Source: Tritrichomonas musculus
Lineage: Eukaryota; Parabasalia; Tritrichomonadida; Tritrichomonadidae
Assembly (NCBI GenBank): GCA_039105265.1
Contig: JAPFFF010000065.1
Coordinates: 496,001 to 560,000 of the forward strand
DNA: 64,000 bases
Reading direction: 5' to 3'
Numbering within the stretch: position 1 is the first letter of the stretch; every line of letters begins with the position of its first letter. The notes below the pieces were generated by a model. It searched no databases. It saw nothing but the letters and a program-made list of their open reading frames with translations, and was not told the DNA's origin. Position numbers and translations under genes: made by a program. Shown here one piece after another: positions 41,201 to 52,143 of the stretch.

Positions 41201-42493
41201 ATGGCAATATGCGGAATAGAATTAGTTCAAGCATTGGTTATTATGCTTGCACCATTTAATTTTGGAATGATCATTATTTATCCATCACCAGCAGGCGCAG
41301 AAATTCGTGGTCATTATAAATTATCAAGTAATTCATTTGAATGGAGTTTTTATAATTCAGTATCATGCTTATTTGCAATTGCAGGACCTTTCCTAACTAC
41401 TTTTTTATTAAAATTGTTTCACGGACAAAGAAAAAAAACAGTTTTTGTAATTGATTGTTTAGCAATAGCATTTTGGTTATTAAATTATCTAACTAAAGTT
41501 AATATATGGGCAGGAATCATTGTTCGTGCATTTCTTGGTATTACAATGGGTGCTTTTAGTTCAATAGGTCCAATGTATTTAGTCGAAATATCACCAAGAG
41601 ATTCCACTGGTTTCTTTGGTACATTAAATCAAATTGCAATCGTTGTGGGTCAAGCATTTACCAACTTTATCGGATCATCTCTTAATTATCTTAATTTAAA
41701 TTTCGTCGGCGCTGGAATTGGCGCATTACAAGCAGTACTTATATGGTTCATCAAAGAATCACCAGTTTATAACAAAAATAAAGCCGAACAAGAAAAAGCA
41801 ATTAATGTTAGAAGCGAATCCAAACCTAAATTCCTTACAAAAGACAACATTAAAAATTTAGTTGTCGGTGTTGCGTTATTCTTCTTCCAACAATTCGCAG
41901 GTATTAATGGTATCCTCACCAATTTATCCGATATCATGTCAAGTGCCGGACTTAATATCGATCCTAATTACCAAGCAGGTATTGCTACGTTGGCCCAATT
42001 AGTTGCTGCTTTTATTGCATCATTCATTATCGACAGACTCGGAAGGAAGAACGTTTGGTGCATATCATCAGCATCGGCTGCCGTTTTCTTATTGATTTTC
42101 GCTTTGAATGAAAAGTTCAAATGGTCAAACGTTTTACCTTTGATTATGATATTCTTATATCAGCTTGGTTTCGGTTTAGGTCTTGGCCCAATTGCTTGGT
42201 TCTTGGTCTCCGAAATATTTGATGATGATTCAAGAGCAATGGCAACAATGATTTGCACTATTACTAATTGGTGCTTCGCTTTCATCATTATTCTTGTCTT
42301 CCCACAGATGGAATCATCAATGGGACTCTTTGGTGCTTTGATGCTATTCTTTGTTGTTTGCGTTGGAAGTCTCTTCTTTGGAATATTCATGATCAAAGAA
42401 CCAAAGAAAGTTGATCATTTAGTTGAACAAAGTGATTCAGAAGCATCAAGTGATGAAAATAAAGAAGATGATGCAGAACCTACAGAAATTTAA
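41201..42493 (+). CDS. MFS sugar transporter (SLC2/glucose-transporter-like)
   Basis: A 430-residue protein with about 12 membrane segments. Sugar-porter signatures are visible: PMYLVEISPRDSTGFFGTLN (the PxYxxEIxP block after TM4), KESPVY after TM6 (the PESPRY equivalent), FFFQQFAGINGI in TM7 (the QQxxGxN motif), IDRLGRK after TM8, and GLGPIAWFLVSEIF in TM10. A charged loop separates the halves, and the C-terminus is acidic (SDSEASSDENKEDDAE). It is expected at the plasma or vacuolar membrane, importing hexoses by facilitated diffusion or proton symport. Intact, single-exon. The N-terminus starts directly in TM1, which is short but normal for parabasalid homologues. Confidence 0.92.
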   Translation: MAICGIELVQALVIMLAPFNFGMIIIYPSPAGAEIRGHYKLSSNSFEWSFYNSVSCLFAIAGPFLTTFLLKLFHGQRKKTVFVIDCLAIAFWLLNYLTKVNIWAGIIVRAFLGITMGAFSSIGPMYLVEISPRDSTGFFGTLNQIAIVVGQAFTNFIGSSLNYLNLNFVGAGIGALQAVLIWFIKESPVYNKNKAEQEKAINVRSESKPKFLTKDNIKNLVVGVALFFFQQFAGINGILTNLSDIMSSAGLNIDPNYQAGIATLAQLVAAFIASFIIDRLGRKNVWCISSASAAVFLLIFALNEKFKWSNVLPLIMIFLYQLGFGLGLGPIAWFLVSEIFDDDSRAMATMICTITNWCFAFIIILVFPQMESSMGLFGALMLFFVVCVGSLFFGIFMIKEPKKVDHLVEQSDSEASSDENKEDDAEPTEI

Positions 42494-45060
42494 TTAATAA
42501 TTAGATATATATAAACAGTGATTGTTATTTTGGAAATTGGAAATTTCCAAAGTATTCAAAAAATATATCAGGAAATTTCTTAAATTTCCAAAAATAAAAA
42601 CAAAAACTTTTTCAATAATTAATAACTTTTTCTATTTCCTAATAAATAATCTTCTGAAATATTGGACCATTTACTAATTCAATATGGTAATATTTTTATT
42701 CAATTTGAAAATATTTTATTTTTTATGGAAATAAATGCATTCAATTTGGAAATAATAGCATTCAATCTGGATATATCAATAAACTTCATATTTCATGATG
42801 AATACTTCTTTTTCATTCATTTCTAAAGATTTTTGTAAAACATTTCAAGAATTTCAAAATTTTATGCCTAAATATGCAATGTTTTTTAGAATATTTTTGT
42901 AACATATTAATGAATGAAAATAGATTTTTAATTGTAGCTTAATATAAGAATTTATAAATTTCATTTCCTATTAAAATATGATTTAAATTCCTTATTTCGA
43001 TTGTTTAATCCAAATTAAATAACCCATAAACATTCATGACACTAAAAAATGTTTTTAAATTGAATAATGATAATAACAATTGTCAAGATCATAAAGTAAG
43101 TGAAATTAAATAAATATAAAAAAATGGTGAAGGTCGTAATCATGGCATCAATTAAATGATAAATCAAAAAAATTCATATGAAATTAAAAGTGCATTTTAT
43201 TATTTGATATCTTATATTTTCTATCAAACAATTGTTTATTGATATATATAAGAAACATGGACTATATGTTTATAAAAAACCTCTTTTACACAAATTTTAA
43301 TGAAATATTAAGTATTAAATAATATTTTTTACTTTTATTTCCTACATTTCCAAGATATGAATAAATATGAAATTCAATTGAAAATAATCGTTTTTTCCTA
43401 ATGAAAAATGAAACTTAATTATATTTTTCCAACTTATGTAAAGATTCTCGAGTAAACAATATTAAAGAAAAAACATATGACGCCAAAAAAGAAAGTAGCT
43501 TCCTTAAAATATAATTTTTAGGACATTCAATTTAGAAATGATAATTTGAATTATATAATATAAGTAACTTGTGCTTAAAAAAATAAAATAAATATTTTAC
43601 AAAGGAGTAAAAACAAAAGTCAATTCGTTTTTGCCAGTTTTGAATGAATTGGGATAAATAATTTTTATATTTTATTCATAATGAATTAAAAAAAAATTGT
43701 TTATTCCTATTCTATAGAACATTATAAATTCCTTTCTCCAATTTCTTGATTGATTTATATGAAATGATAAAAAAAATAATATTTTATTTATTATTTTGTA
43801 AGTTTCAATATTTTTTCCTGATAATTTTAAGCTATTTAAAAATATTCAAGTGGTTTAATATGCGAATGGCTTATAAATTTTTTATATAAAGCTTAAAACA
43901 AATCATATTTTTTATATAACATGTCTTAAAATTGAATGAAAAAATCATTTATTTTATATCTTAAATTTCGCACATAGAATTTTATTTTTTATTCAAAATA
44001 TATAATCAATATATGATGCAACATTTAATTAATTGGTTTAATTTATGATCTATGGATTTTTTAAGTTTTATTTTAATTTTTTGACACTTCACTTCCGATC
44101 GCCACACCTATTTATAATTTTTTTTAAATTTTTAATAGAAACTTTTTCTTTGTATATTGAATTTTTTAAAATTTTGATTAGTTTACAAATTCATTTTGGA
44201 ATATCTTTGATTGTTTCGATTGGAAAGAGAATAAATATATTACAAAATCAATTATCTTATTGTTTCAGTGCTTTTGAAAATTCGATTTTTATTTTTATTT
44301 TTATTTTGAATTTAAGATGATATTTAAATAATAAAGTCAGGTTTAAGGATGTCCTTTCACCGTTTACTATTTTATTTTAACGATTATAATTTCAATGAAA
44401 AATAATCGAAAATCATTGAAATTTTAAATGAGAAATAACTCTCTTTAAAATAAAAATGGAAAATTTTGAATCTTCATAAAAGATTATTTACATATTAAAC
44501 TATCAATTCTAGGTCCCAATACAATAACTAATGCTTAAAATCGATTTGAAAATTAAATAATTATATTATTATTAAGATCTTTTAACATTTGTTTAAAAAG
44601 AAATTTAATTCACGGACCTAGATACTCTAAGATAACTTATGATATTTTATTTTATATTGTGGTAATCTGTTTAAATTAAAAAGGCAGATAGTTATTTCAT
44701 TTTGAAAATTTCTCAAAAAAAAAAAACGTTTAAAAATCCTTTGTAAAGTTGATGTTCTTAGGTTTCCAGACAAAGATTATAAAAAAATAATATAATTAAT
44801 CAAATTTTTATTAAAATTCTATTCCAAAATGATCATTTCCCATATAAAGCAAAATATTATATCAGATTATCAGAATAATAATTCATTATTCCAATTGTTG
44901 CTGAAAAATTAAATTTTTTTCCTAAATAATAAATGAAATAAAATAATTTAAAAATGCATGATCAAAGGAATTTTCATATATTTTTAGATATTTAAATAAA
45001 AAAAATTTGAATGCAAATATTTTTATATAACATGTCATTTTTTTTTTATTTTTTTAAATT
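42494..45060. other. Long AT-rich intergenic region
   Basis: About 2.6 kb of low-complexity AT-rich DNA. A 91-residue open frame near 44045 is phenylalanine/isoleucine-rich noise. No RNA gene or repeat is supported. Confidence 0.6.
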
Positions 45061-46419
45061 ATGGTAAGAATACGGAAAGCAGCTAAAAAATCAATGATGA
45101 ATGGAAGATTAAATACTCCAATACAATACGCAGATCAATCAATTCAAGTAAATATGCAATCTTCTTCTCAATCTTCTTCTCAATCATCTAGAGAACCTTC
45201 CCCAGCTCCAACTTTTCAAAATCAAGGAGTTCAAACAGATAGATATTTAAATTACTCAAATATAATTAAATTTGTTTTAGCAACACTTATTTGTGGTATG
45301 ACTTTTTCACAAATTAAAGATTTTTGCATTTTAAATGAAACCGAATCATACTCTGAAAAAGTTTTTTATAAATACCAAGATATTATAACTGACTCAATTA
45401 TTGAATTAGCTCGTGAATCGACACAAAAATATTCAGAAAATTTGAATGATGATACAATTGTTTCAATCGATGGCGCTTGGGACCACAGAAGGCATGGTTC
45501 AGCCTGTATTGTTACTATGATTGATATTCAATCACGTAAAATTATTGATTTTTCAATTAGACAAAAAAAGAAGCAATTTGTTTTTGGAAATACTGAAGAA
45601 GCTTCTAGGAATTTAGAAAAATTAGGAGTGGAAGAAATAGCAGAACGATGGAAAAACTCTCAAAAAGTGAAATACTATGTTCATGATAATGATGGAGTTT
45701 CTCGCAATGTAATTACTCAATCAGGCTGGAAAATAACAGAGGCATTGGATCCTGGACATGCTATTAAATCTATAAAAAATAACTTAGATAATTTTAATAA
45801 AAATAATGGAAAACCGTTTAAAGGGTATGGAGAAAGTATATCAAGATATCTAGAAATTTTATTTAGAGATGAAACAATAACAAAAGAACAAAGGTTACAA
45901 TATTATAATAATATTCCAAAACATTACAAAGGAAATCATACGTATTGTCAACATCCACAAAATATAAAAACAAAAATTTATTCAGGGAAAAATAAAAAAT
46001 TGTTCTCCAAAAAATTGAAAGAATTTCTAAAGAAAAACGTTCATTATGCAGAAAAAGTGAATCCTAAAATTCATACCCAAAACAACGAATGTTTTAATCA
46101 TATTAAAACTAAGTACATTAGAAAAGATATTAAATACTCGACATCTACTGAACTAAGACTCGCTTTAGCTGTTTTACATTGGAACGAAGATAATTGGATT
46201 GACATGATCTTTAAAAAATTAGATTTGGAACCACTTTGTTCACCTTATTGTGAATGTTGGCAAGGAAGACAAATGACTAAGAGAAAGAAAAATCAAAATA
46301 GACGAGTTCCTAAGATTCGGAAAGAAATTAATCAAAAAAGAAGGAAAAATTTGAAGGCAAAAATCATTGCAAACAATAAAGCAAATGGTTATAAGCCAAA
46401 TGATAAGAATTTTAAATAA
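45061..46419 (+). CDS. DDE transposase (Mutator/MULE-like), apparently intact
   Basis: A 452-residue protein with a DDE-type layout: first acidic residue in VSIDGAWDHRRHGSACIV (about residues 138-155), second in YYVHDNDGVSRNV or the following ALDPGHAIKSIKNN block, and Glu in HTQNNECFNHIKTKYIRKD (about 342-360). These blocks resemble the DGTW.., H..K.. and NE.fN motifs of Mutator-like transposases. The N-terminus is Ser/Gln-rich (QSSSQSSSQSSREPSPAPTF) and the C-terminus very basic. CxxC-type residues (CSPYCECW) near 400 could bind zinc. No stop or frameshift interrupts it. I could not identify convincing termini around it, so the element may be domesticated or have lost its ends. Confidence 0.65.
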   Translation: MVRIRKAAKKSMMNGRLNTPIQYADQSIQVNMQSSSQSSSQSSREPSPAPTFQNQGVQTDRYLNYSNIIKFVLATLICGMTFSQIKDFCILNETESYSEKVFYKYQDIITDSIIELARESTQKYSENLNDDTIVSIDGAWDHRRHGSACIVTMIDIQSRKIIDFSIRQKKKQFVFGNTEEASRNLEKLGVEEIAERWKNSQKVKYYVHDNDGVSRNVITQSGWKITEALDPGHAIKSIKNNLDNFNKNNGKPFKGYGESISRYLEILFRDETITKEQRLQYYNNIPKHYKGNHTYCQHPQNIKTKIYSGKNKKLFSKKLKEFLKKNVHYAEKVNPKIHTQNNECFNHIKTKYIRKDIKYSTSTELRLALAVLHWNEDNWIDMIFKKLDLEPLCSPYCECWQGRQMTKRKKNQNRRVPKIRKEINQKRRKNLKAKIIANNKANGYKPNDKNFK

Positions 46420-47740
46420 TTAAAAATTCTTAATTCTTAATTTTATATACTTTTTATTTCATAAAAAATAAAATAAAATTAAATATAAATTGATCGTTTT
46501 CTAGTTTTTGAATAGTTTACAGTTATCAAAAATAGAAAAAAAAAATATTCAAAAAAATGCTAGAACGAGAAGGTTTATTATACTCTTTATATATTTTTTG
46601 AAAACTAGACCAAGTATATCTAAAAGTATTCTACTTTTTTTAGGAGAAAAAAAAAGTATTAATGAATCTGAATATTGTGAAATCGCAATTTGTGTTCTGT
46701 TTCTCCTATATCTAGTAAGAGTCAGAGAATATAAGCAATATTTTGAAAGGCTTTTTTCTTCAAATCTATTTTTTAACCTGGAATTTAATATATCAGTGAT
46801 GATTGGAAAATAATGACAAAGAGGCCTCTGATAATAAATAACTTGACTTTCTATAATTCATTTTTTTTGTAGACGTTTCGTTATTTCGAGCTTTTAAGCT
46901 AGCAATTTTATAAAAATGATTACCCTTTAATGGGGAAAAATAAATATAACCACGACGATCATTTTATATAGAAAGGTCATCCTTAAAAAAAATATCATGT
47001 AATTTCGTGCGAGCTTTTTGAGAAGATGCTTGCAAATAAGTTCACAAAAATAATTGAATTGTTTTTGATCAGCATCATTCAAAAAGTGAACTGATAGAAA
47101 AAGTTTAATCAGTATTATATTCAAAAAGTTTTATTCTATTATAAATAGCGCCATTTTATTATAGTATTTTTGGCTTATGGAACTCATGTGTTGTGGAATT
47201 CTTCTGCAGGGAATCTTACAATCTTGAGGTCCTAAGCTGTAGTGCTCTACTGCAGATGGCTCTGCATTTTAGGAATCATCAGCCAAGAATAATAATAATT
47301 TTATCAATTACCTTATGATTTGTAACCAGGTGCTCATTTACTAAACAATATAGAACCAAAATTCCGTGTAGACTATACAAATCACCAAAAATCTTGTACT
47401 GATTTCTCAATCGAAATAATAGTTAATCAACAAAAGCGATTTCTACATATAATTTATTGGTAAAATATTTGAAAACTACGGTATCAATTGAAAAAGTAAA
47501 GATAAAAATGGTTCGGATTCTCAATTTTTCTTAACTATTCAATTTTCGAATATTTATTTGAAAGTATCAAATATATATTTATCTCATGACTTAAAATTTA
47601 AATTTGTTTTTACCTTTTTTTAATAATACAAAACAATGCTATAATTTAAAAAAAGCAATACAATTTCTTCCCTTATATTCAGATGGAAGATAAAAATGTA
47701 AGAAATTTTTGAGCTAAAATGTTTCATTTTTTTTTGAAAT
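46420..47740. other. Intergenic region
   Basis: About 1.3 kb between the transposase and the dead surface-protein gene. Inverted sequences containing CTAGTTTT occur at about 46500 and 46600. A stretch at 47190-47290 is less AT-rich than its flanks but fits no RNA gene that I recognise. Nothing else is supported. Confidence 0.5.
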
Positions 47741-50250
47741 GAATATCATAATTTTTTCATTTGCATCTTTATATTTAATATCAACATCACCTATATTTAC
47801 TGTTGATCAAATAAGTATTACAAGTCCTCAGTCTTTTACTTCAAAAATCAAAGATCCAATATGATTTTGCTGGAATTGTTAATGCTGAAAGAGAAACACC
47901 TGGAAATGATCCAACTAATTATTAAGTTATTCTTATTTTGCAAAGAAAAAATACAGCTACTTATTCAAAGGCAACAGTTGACTTGAAAATTGCTGATAAC
48001 AATTTGGTCGGATCAAAACAAATGGCACATTATACAAAAGAAGGCTATTGCAATGGTATTGAACACACAAATGATCCTCAGCCAGGACACAATTACCAGA
48101 CTGATGATTACATCGCTGAATAACAATGTAATCGATCACTTGGAATACTAACCAATTGCTGCTCCTTATGAAACAATCATTCATACTGATATACAAACAC
48201 AAACACCGACACAAACACAATACTTTTCTTATTCAATTGAATTTTCTGAATCTGCGGATTTCTTTCAATCTAAAAAGTTCTCAAATTCATTAGATTTCAT
48301 TCAATCTAAAAAGTTTACTTAGACATTTACGCCAAGGCAAATTTCATCAAATACACGCCAGAGCCTAATACGCCAAAAAAGAACGTTATTAATTTCTATC
48401 AAAATTAAGAGATTTTGTATAATAAGTATGTTTTCTTTACTGTAAAATAAATAACAAATACTAATTTTCTTAAATAATTATATTTTTATGCTTTTTTCAA
48501 CGAAAAAAACATCATTTTTTATTTTAAAATTTTTAAGGTCAATTTTTATTAAATTTCACCATATAAAAAAAACATCAAAAAATCTTTTATATAAAAAACA
48601 CAGATTTTCAATTTTACGTATTATCAGCCATAAACATATATACAGATGGGAAATTCTGTTGCAAAGAGGTATCCGCCATAAAAATTTTGATATTTCGAAA
48701 TGGTAAGGAAAAAATGCTTTTGGCGTATTTTTACGCCAAAAAATACGCCCAATTCAAAATTTGAGAACTTTTCTCTCAATTCTTCAGAATTTTTTTTTGG
48801 CGTATGGATACTCCAAAAAATACGCCAATTAAATATAACAATGAAATACATTTTTTTAAAGAAGAAAAACGAGAAAGAATACATATATGACATTCATGTG
48901 ACAGTTTCTTACCATGCATGAGTGCTTTTCTGGAATTTTTTCAAACATCTTATATTAGGAAAACTCAATCCCATATATCACTAAAATTCATTATAATACA
49001 AATATTTTGACCAACATACACTATAATTTTCATTGTTTAAAAATGAAAATAGATACTTTTTTATCACTTTTAATATTATAATATTAGGCTTATAAATGTG
49101 CTTTGTTAAATTCAATAAAATGCATTTAATTACATTAAATATGCATAATTATCTTTATAAAGCCTCAAATTCTTAAAATTATTGTTATTATTTATTTAGT
49201 TTTGTTTTAAATAACTGATAAACTCAAATGTTCCCAAAATTAAGTACTTAAATCTATTTATTGAAACAAATAGTAGCAAAATCATGCCAAGATTATTAAA
49301 TAATCAAAAAAATATCATATTAAAATTATTAACTTCTTTTTAAAAAACGATTAATATCAATATATTTATATCAGTAGAATATCTATTTTAATCAAATACT
49401 TCATATTTCTATGCTAAATAAAAATTTCCAGATTCTTTTTTATAACATGAAATTTTTTATATAACATTTCATACTACTCTTGACAAAAAATACGCCAAAG
49501 ATTAAATTTTTTTGGCGTATTTTTGCTTGGCGTAAATGTCTAAGTTTACTTAAACTGGAAAAATCTTTGAAACAGACGGATTTACAAAAACCGGCATGCT
49601 TTCCCAGTCAATGACGTTTTCAAAGTCAGACTATTTCTCTAAATCCTCAGATTTAACTTATTCAAAGAAATTCTCACCATCAGTAAAAATTCAGTTGCTT
49701 ACCTATGTTTTCTAATACAAAAGGCTTCTCTTTAACTAACTTATTCTCAGACACAGGATATTATTTCTATCACGGCCATTCACATGACCTGATGACTTAG
49801 ACAGAATTAAAAGTTTTTCACCTTCAAAAAAATTTACACAGCAAAGCATTTTCAGTGATACATAAAGCTTCATTAAATCTAGAGATCTAATGACTTTACT
49901 GAATCCAATGAATTCACTAAAACAAACAATTTTAGCAATTCTAAAGATTTCACTGAATCATGAGAATTCAGTGTATCTGAATTTTTTTATGTAATTCAGA
50001 AGAATTAAAGGAGCTTCCAAAACCAACAAAATCAAATGAGTTCACAAAATATAATGAATTTAGCTTTCCATTTAATTTCACAAAGTTTAGATTTGTTGAA
50101 AATCATCAATAGAGAAGGATGTACAACAGATGACAAAAAAATTGGAACTGGCTCTCTGATTGGAATAATTATTGGCTGCATTGGAGCAGTAATGATCATT
50201 GTGATCTAATGTTTTCTTCATTATTCGCAGGAAGAAGAAAAAATGATTCA
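47741..50250 (+). pseudogene. Dead surface-protein gene, interrupted by a transposon
   Basis: Begins at ATG 47741 with a signal peptide (MNIIIFSFASLYLISTSPIF). A domain fragment follows (KATVDLKIADNNLVGSKQMA at about 47970-48035), then Ser/Phe/Lys repeats (FSESADFFQSKKFSNSLDF) at 48230-48319 that resume after the insertion (KTGMLSQSMTFSKSDYFSKS at about 49590). A membrane segment, GSLIGIIIGCIGAVMIIVI, lies at about 50150-50208. It was a type I membrane protein. Several in-frame stops and frame changes, plus the 1.2-kb insertion at 48320-49541, show that it is non-functional. The family is not named; similar repeat-rich surface proteins are common in trichomonads. Confidence 0.7.
48320..49541. 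mobile_element. 1.2-kb TIR element with 10-bp target duplication (MULE-like)
   Basis: AGACATTTACGCCAAG starts at 48320 and is inverted at 49526-49541. The direct repeat AAGTTTACTT flanks both ends (48310-48319 and 49542-49551). A 9-10 bp duplication is typical of Mutator-like elements. The interior has no transposase but carries many copies of TACGCCAAAAA or its inverse (near 48368, 48718, 48733, 48797, 48822, 49490, 49512), which could be transposase-binding sites. It splits the host surface-protein pseudogene precisely. Confidence 0.85.
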
Positions 50251-50358
50251 ATCAGGATCAGCAGACATGATAACAATCTTTTTTAGTAGTTTATAAAATG
50301 CTTTTTGATTTAGCTATCTAAAGTTTTACATCACTCAATTCAAAATGCTAAAAACTTT

Positions 50359-50378
50359 TTCTATGAATTCTATCAAAA
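50359..50378 (+). promoter_or_regulatory. Shared upstream motif of F5/8C genes, copy 3
   Basis: TTCTATGAATTCTATCAAAA, 53 bases before the ATG at 50431, essentially the same distance as copy 2 (52 bases). Consensus of the three copies is TTCTATGNRTTYTATCAAAA. Confidence 0.5.
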
Positions 50379-50430
50379 TAAAAATTTTAATTCAAATTGT
50401 ATTTAAATAAAGTAAACAAGCAAAAACAAA

Positions 50431-51813
50431 ATGAGCGAAGCTGTTGAATATGAAACACCAGTTGATTGTTTTAGAAGGTTGACACAAAATGACAAGAGCG
50501 AAAAATTCGATATTATCATTAACATTTCAAAAGATGGTGAGCGAAGCTTTGTTTTTGGAACCACACAGAACAAGGCACGAATTATCTCAAAGAAAATAGA
50601 TGAAATATTTCAAATTGATCCTACTATCACCAAATATAAGCTGAATGTTCCAAATCTTATTATTAAAAGTAACCAAAACGAAGAAGCTGAAAGGAAAATC
50701 AATAGATCTATTGAATATCTTTTTAAATCCACGATAGAAAAAGTTACAATATCAAAAGAAGAACTTGAAATAATTGAAGTTATTAAACGATTACTTGGAG
50801 GATATAAAGACGATAACAAAATGATCAAATTTGATAGCATTGAAGAAAGCATTTCATACATTTCAACAGAATTTCATGATGATTCAATTCGATATCTTTC
50901 AATTCATCTTAATGAAATAATTGATGGAGGCCAGATCTTCAATCTCAATGAAGAAATCATCGATGAGATCATTGACTGTTATTTCAATGAGTCGCGATGT
51001 CGAGAAGGATTAGAAAATGGCCAAAAGCAAGAAGAAGTAGAAGAAATATTTGAAAAGCTGTCGCAAAAAGGAAGCGTATCAAACGTGATGCATTTCTTGC
51101 TTGCATGCGAGAGTGACAAATACACGAAGGAGATGTGTGAATACATCATTGAGAACCTTTCTGATGAAATCATTTATAAAGAGCAGAGTCAAATAAATCG
51201 ACAATTCAATCAGCTGCTGATTCATAAAGCTGACAGCAAGAAACAGAGAGTAGAGCTGATTGAATACGAAGGAGATGAATTGAAAGGAATCATTTCACAC
51301 CTTGAAGACAAATTTGGCGAAAATATTTTATCGAAAGGTGAACTGAAAATTTCAGACATCGGAACTCACAAACATTCTGATGGGTCGCTTTCAAATATCA
51401 TCAAGTATGATGAAAATCACATCAATGAATATTATAAGAATAATAATGGTGATGCTAGTGATCCTGTGCCAGATTCAAGTGAAGGCTGGATTGAAATTGA
51501 CTTTTTGAAACGAAAAATCAACATTACATCATACACACTCAGAACCAGCTATAATGGCACAAATAGCTGTTACCATGCGAAATCGTGGCGAATTGTTGGC
51601 TCAAATGATCGAGAAAACTGGGAAGTTGTCGACCAGCAAGTCAACAATCCATCTCTCAATGGCAAATACAAGCAGTGCCGATTTGAATGTTCAAGGAGTG
51701 ACAAGTATTACAGATACATTCGATACATTCAAGATGATTCGTGGTATCTTCAAAGAGAACACAATATTTATTTAACGTGCGTGGAATTCTTTGGTTCAAT
51801 ATTATCAGAATGA
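50431..51813 (+). CDS. F5/8 type C (discoidin) domain protein, paralog 3
   Basis: A 460-residue member of the same family as the genes at 6180 and 10606, but more diverged across the N-terminal half (BTB/BACK-like helices, ETPVDCFRRLTQNDKSEKF). The F5/8C domain spans about 305-458. Within it some blocks remain almost DNA-identical to the distant paralogs (for example 51578-51660, CATGCGAAATCGTGGCGAAT onward), while the loop regions differ in length and sequence (NNNGDASDPVPDSSEGW; SYNGTNSCYHAKSW). No signal peptide or membrane segment. The role is presumably ligand binding by an oligomeric cytosolic protein; this is inferred. Confidence 0.88.
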   Translation: MSEAVEYETPVDCFRRLTQNDKSEKFDIIINISKDGERSFVFGTTQNKARIISKKIDEIFQIDPTITKYKLNVPNLIIKSNQNEEAERKINRSIEYLFKSTIEKVTISKEELEIIEVIKRLLGGYKDDNKMIKFDSIEESISYISTEFHDDSIRYLSIHLNEIIDGGQIFNLNEEIIDEIIDCYFNESRCREGLENGQKQEEVEEIFEKLSQKGSVSNVMHFLLACESDKYTKEMCEYIIENLSDEIIYKEQSQINRQFNQLLIHKADSKKQRVELIEYEGDELKGIISHLEDKFGENILSKGELKISDIGTHKHSDGSLSNIIKYDENHINEYYKNNNGDASDPVPDSSEGWIEIDFLKRKINITSYTLRTSYNGTNSCYHAKSWRIVGSNDRENWEVVDQQVNNPSLNGKYKQCRFECSRSDKYYRYIRYIQDDSWYLQREHNIYLTCVEFFGSILSE

Positions 51814-52143
51814 AAAATATTATAATATAGCTTTTATAAATCTTTTTTTTTCATTTCATTCTATGTGCATTGAGATCATAAGAATAATTTTACGCTTTTA
51901 AATTTAATTTCCTTAGAATAACAAATGATATAATTATATTGTGTTTTCATGTTTTCTTTTTTGTACATTATAAACATACTTTATTTTTTTTGTTTTTTAA
52001 ATTCTCTCAAAAATTTGAGAAAATCTTTTAAAGTTGAATCAAATAAAACAAAAATTCAAAGAATGCTTTCAATGTGAAAATAAAAAATTCAATTTTGATA
52101 GAATAAAATTTTTTAAAAATAAAAAAAAACCGTTTATTTATGA

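Noticed and set aside
44330-46850. Inverted ends for the transposase at 45061
   Set aside because: AAAGTCAGGTT near 44334 and AACTTGACTTTCT near 46838 are weakly inverted, but too short and imperfect, with no flanking duplication.
47190-47290. RNA gene in a less AT-rich patch
   Set aside because: No cloverleaf, promoter box or known RNA motif could be built on either strand.
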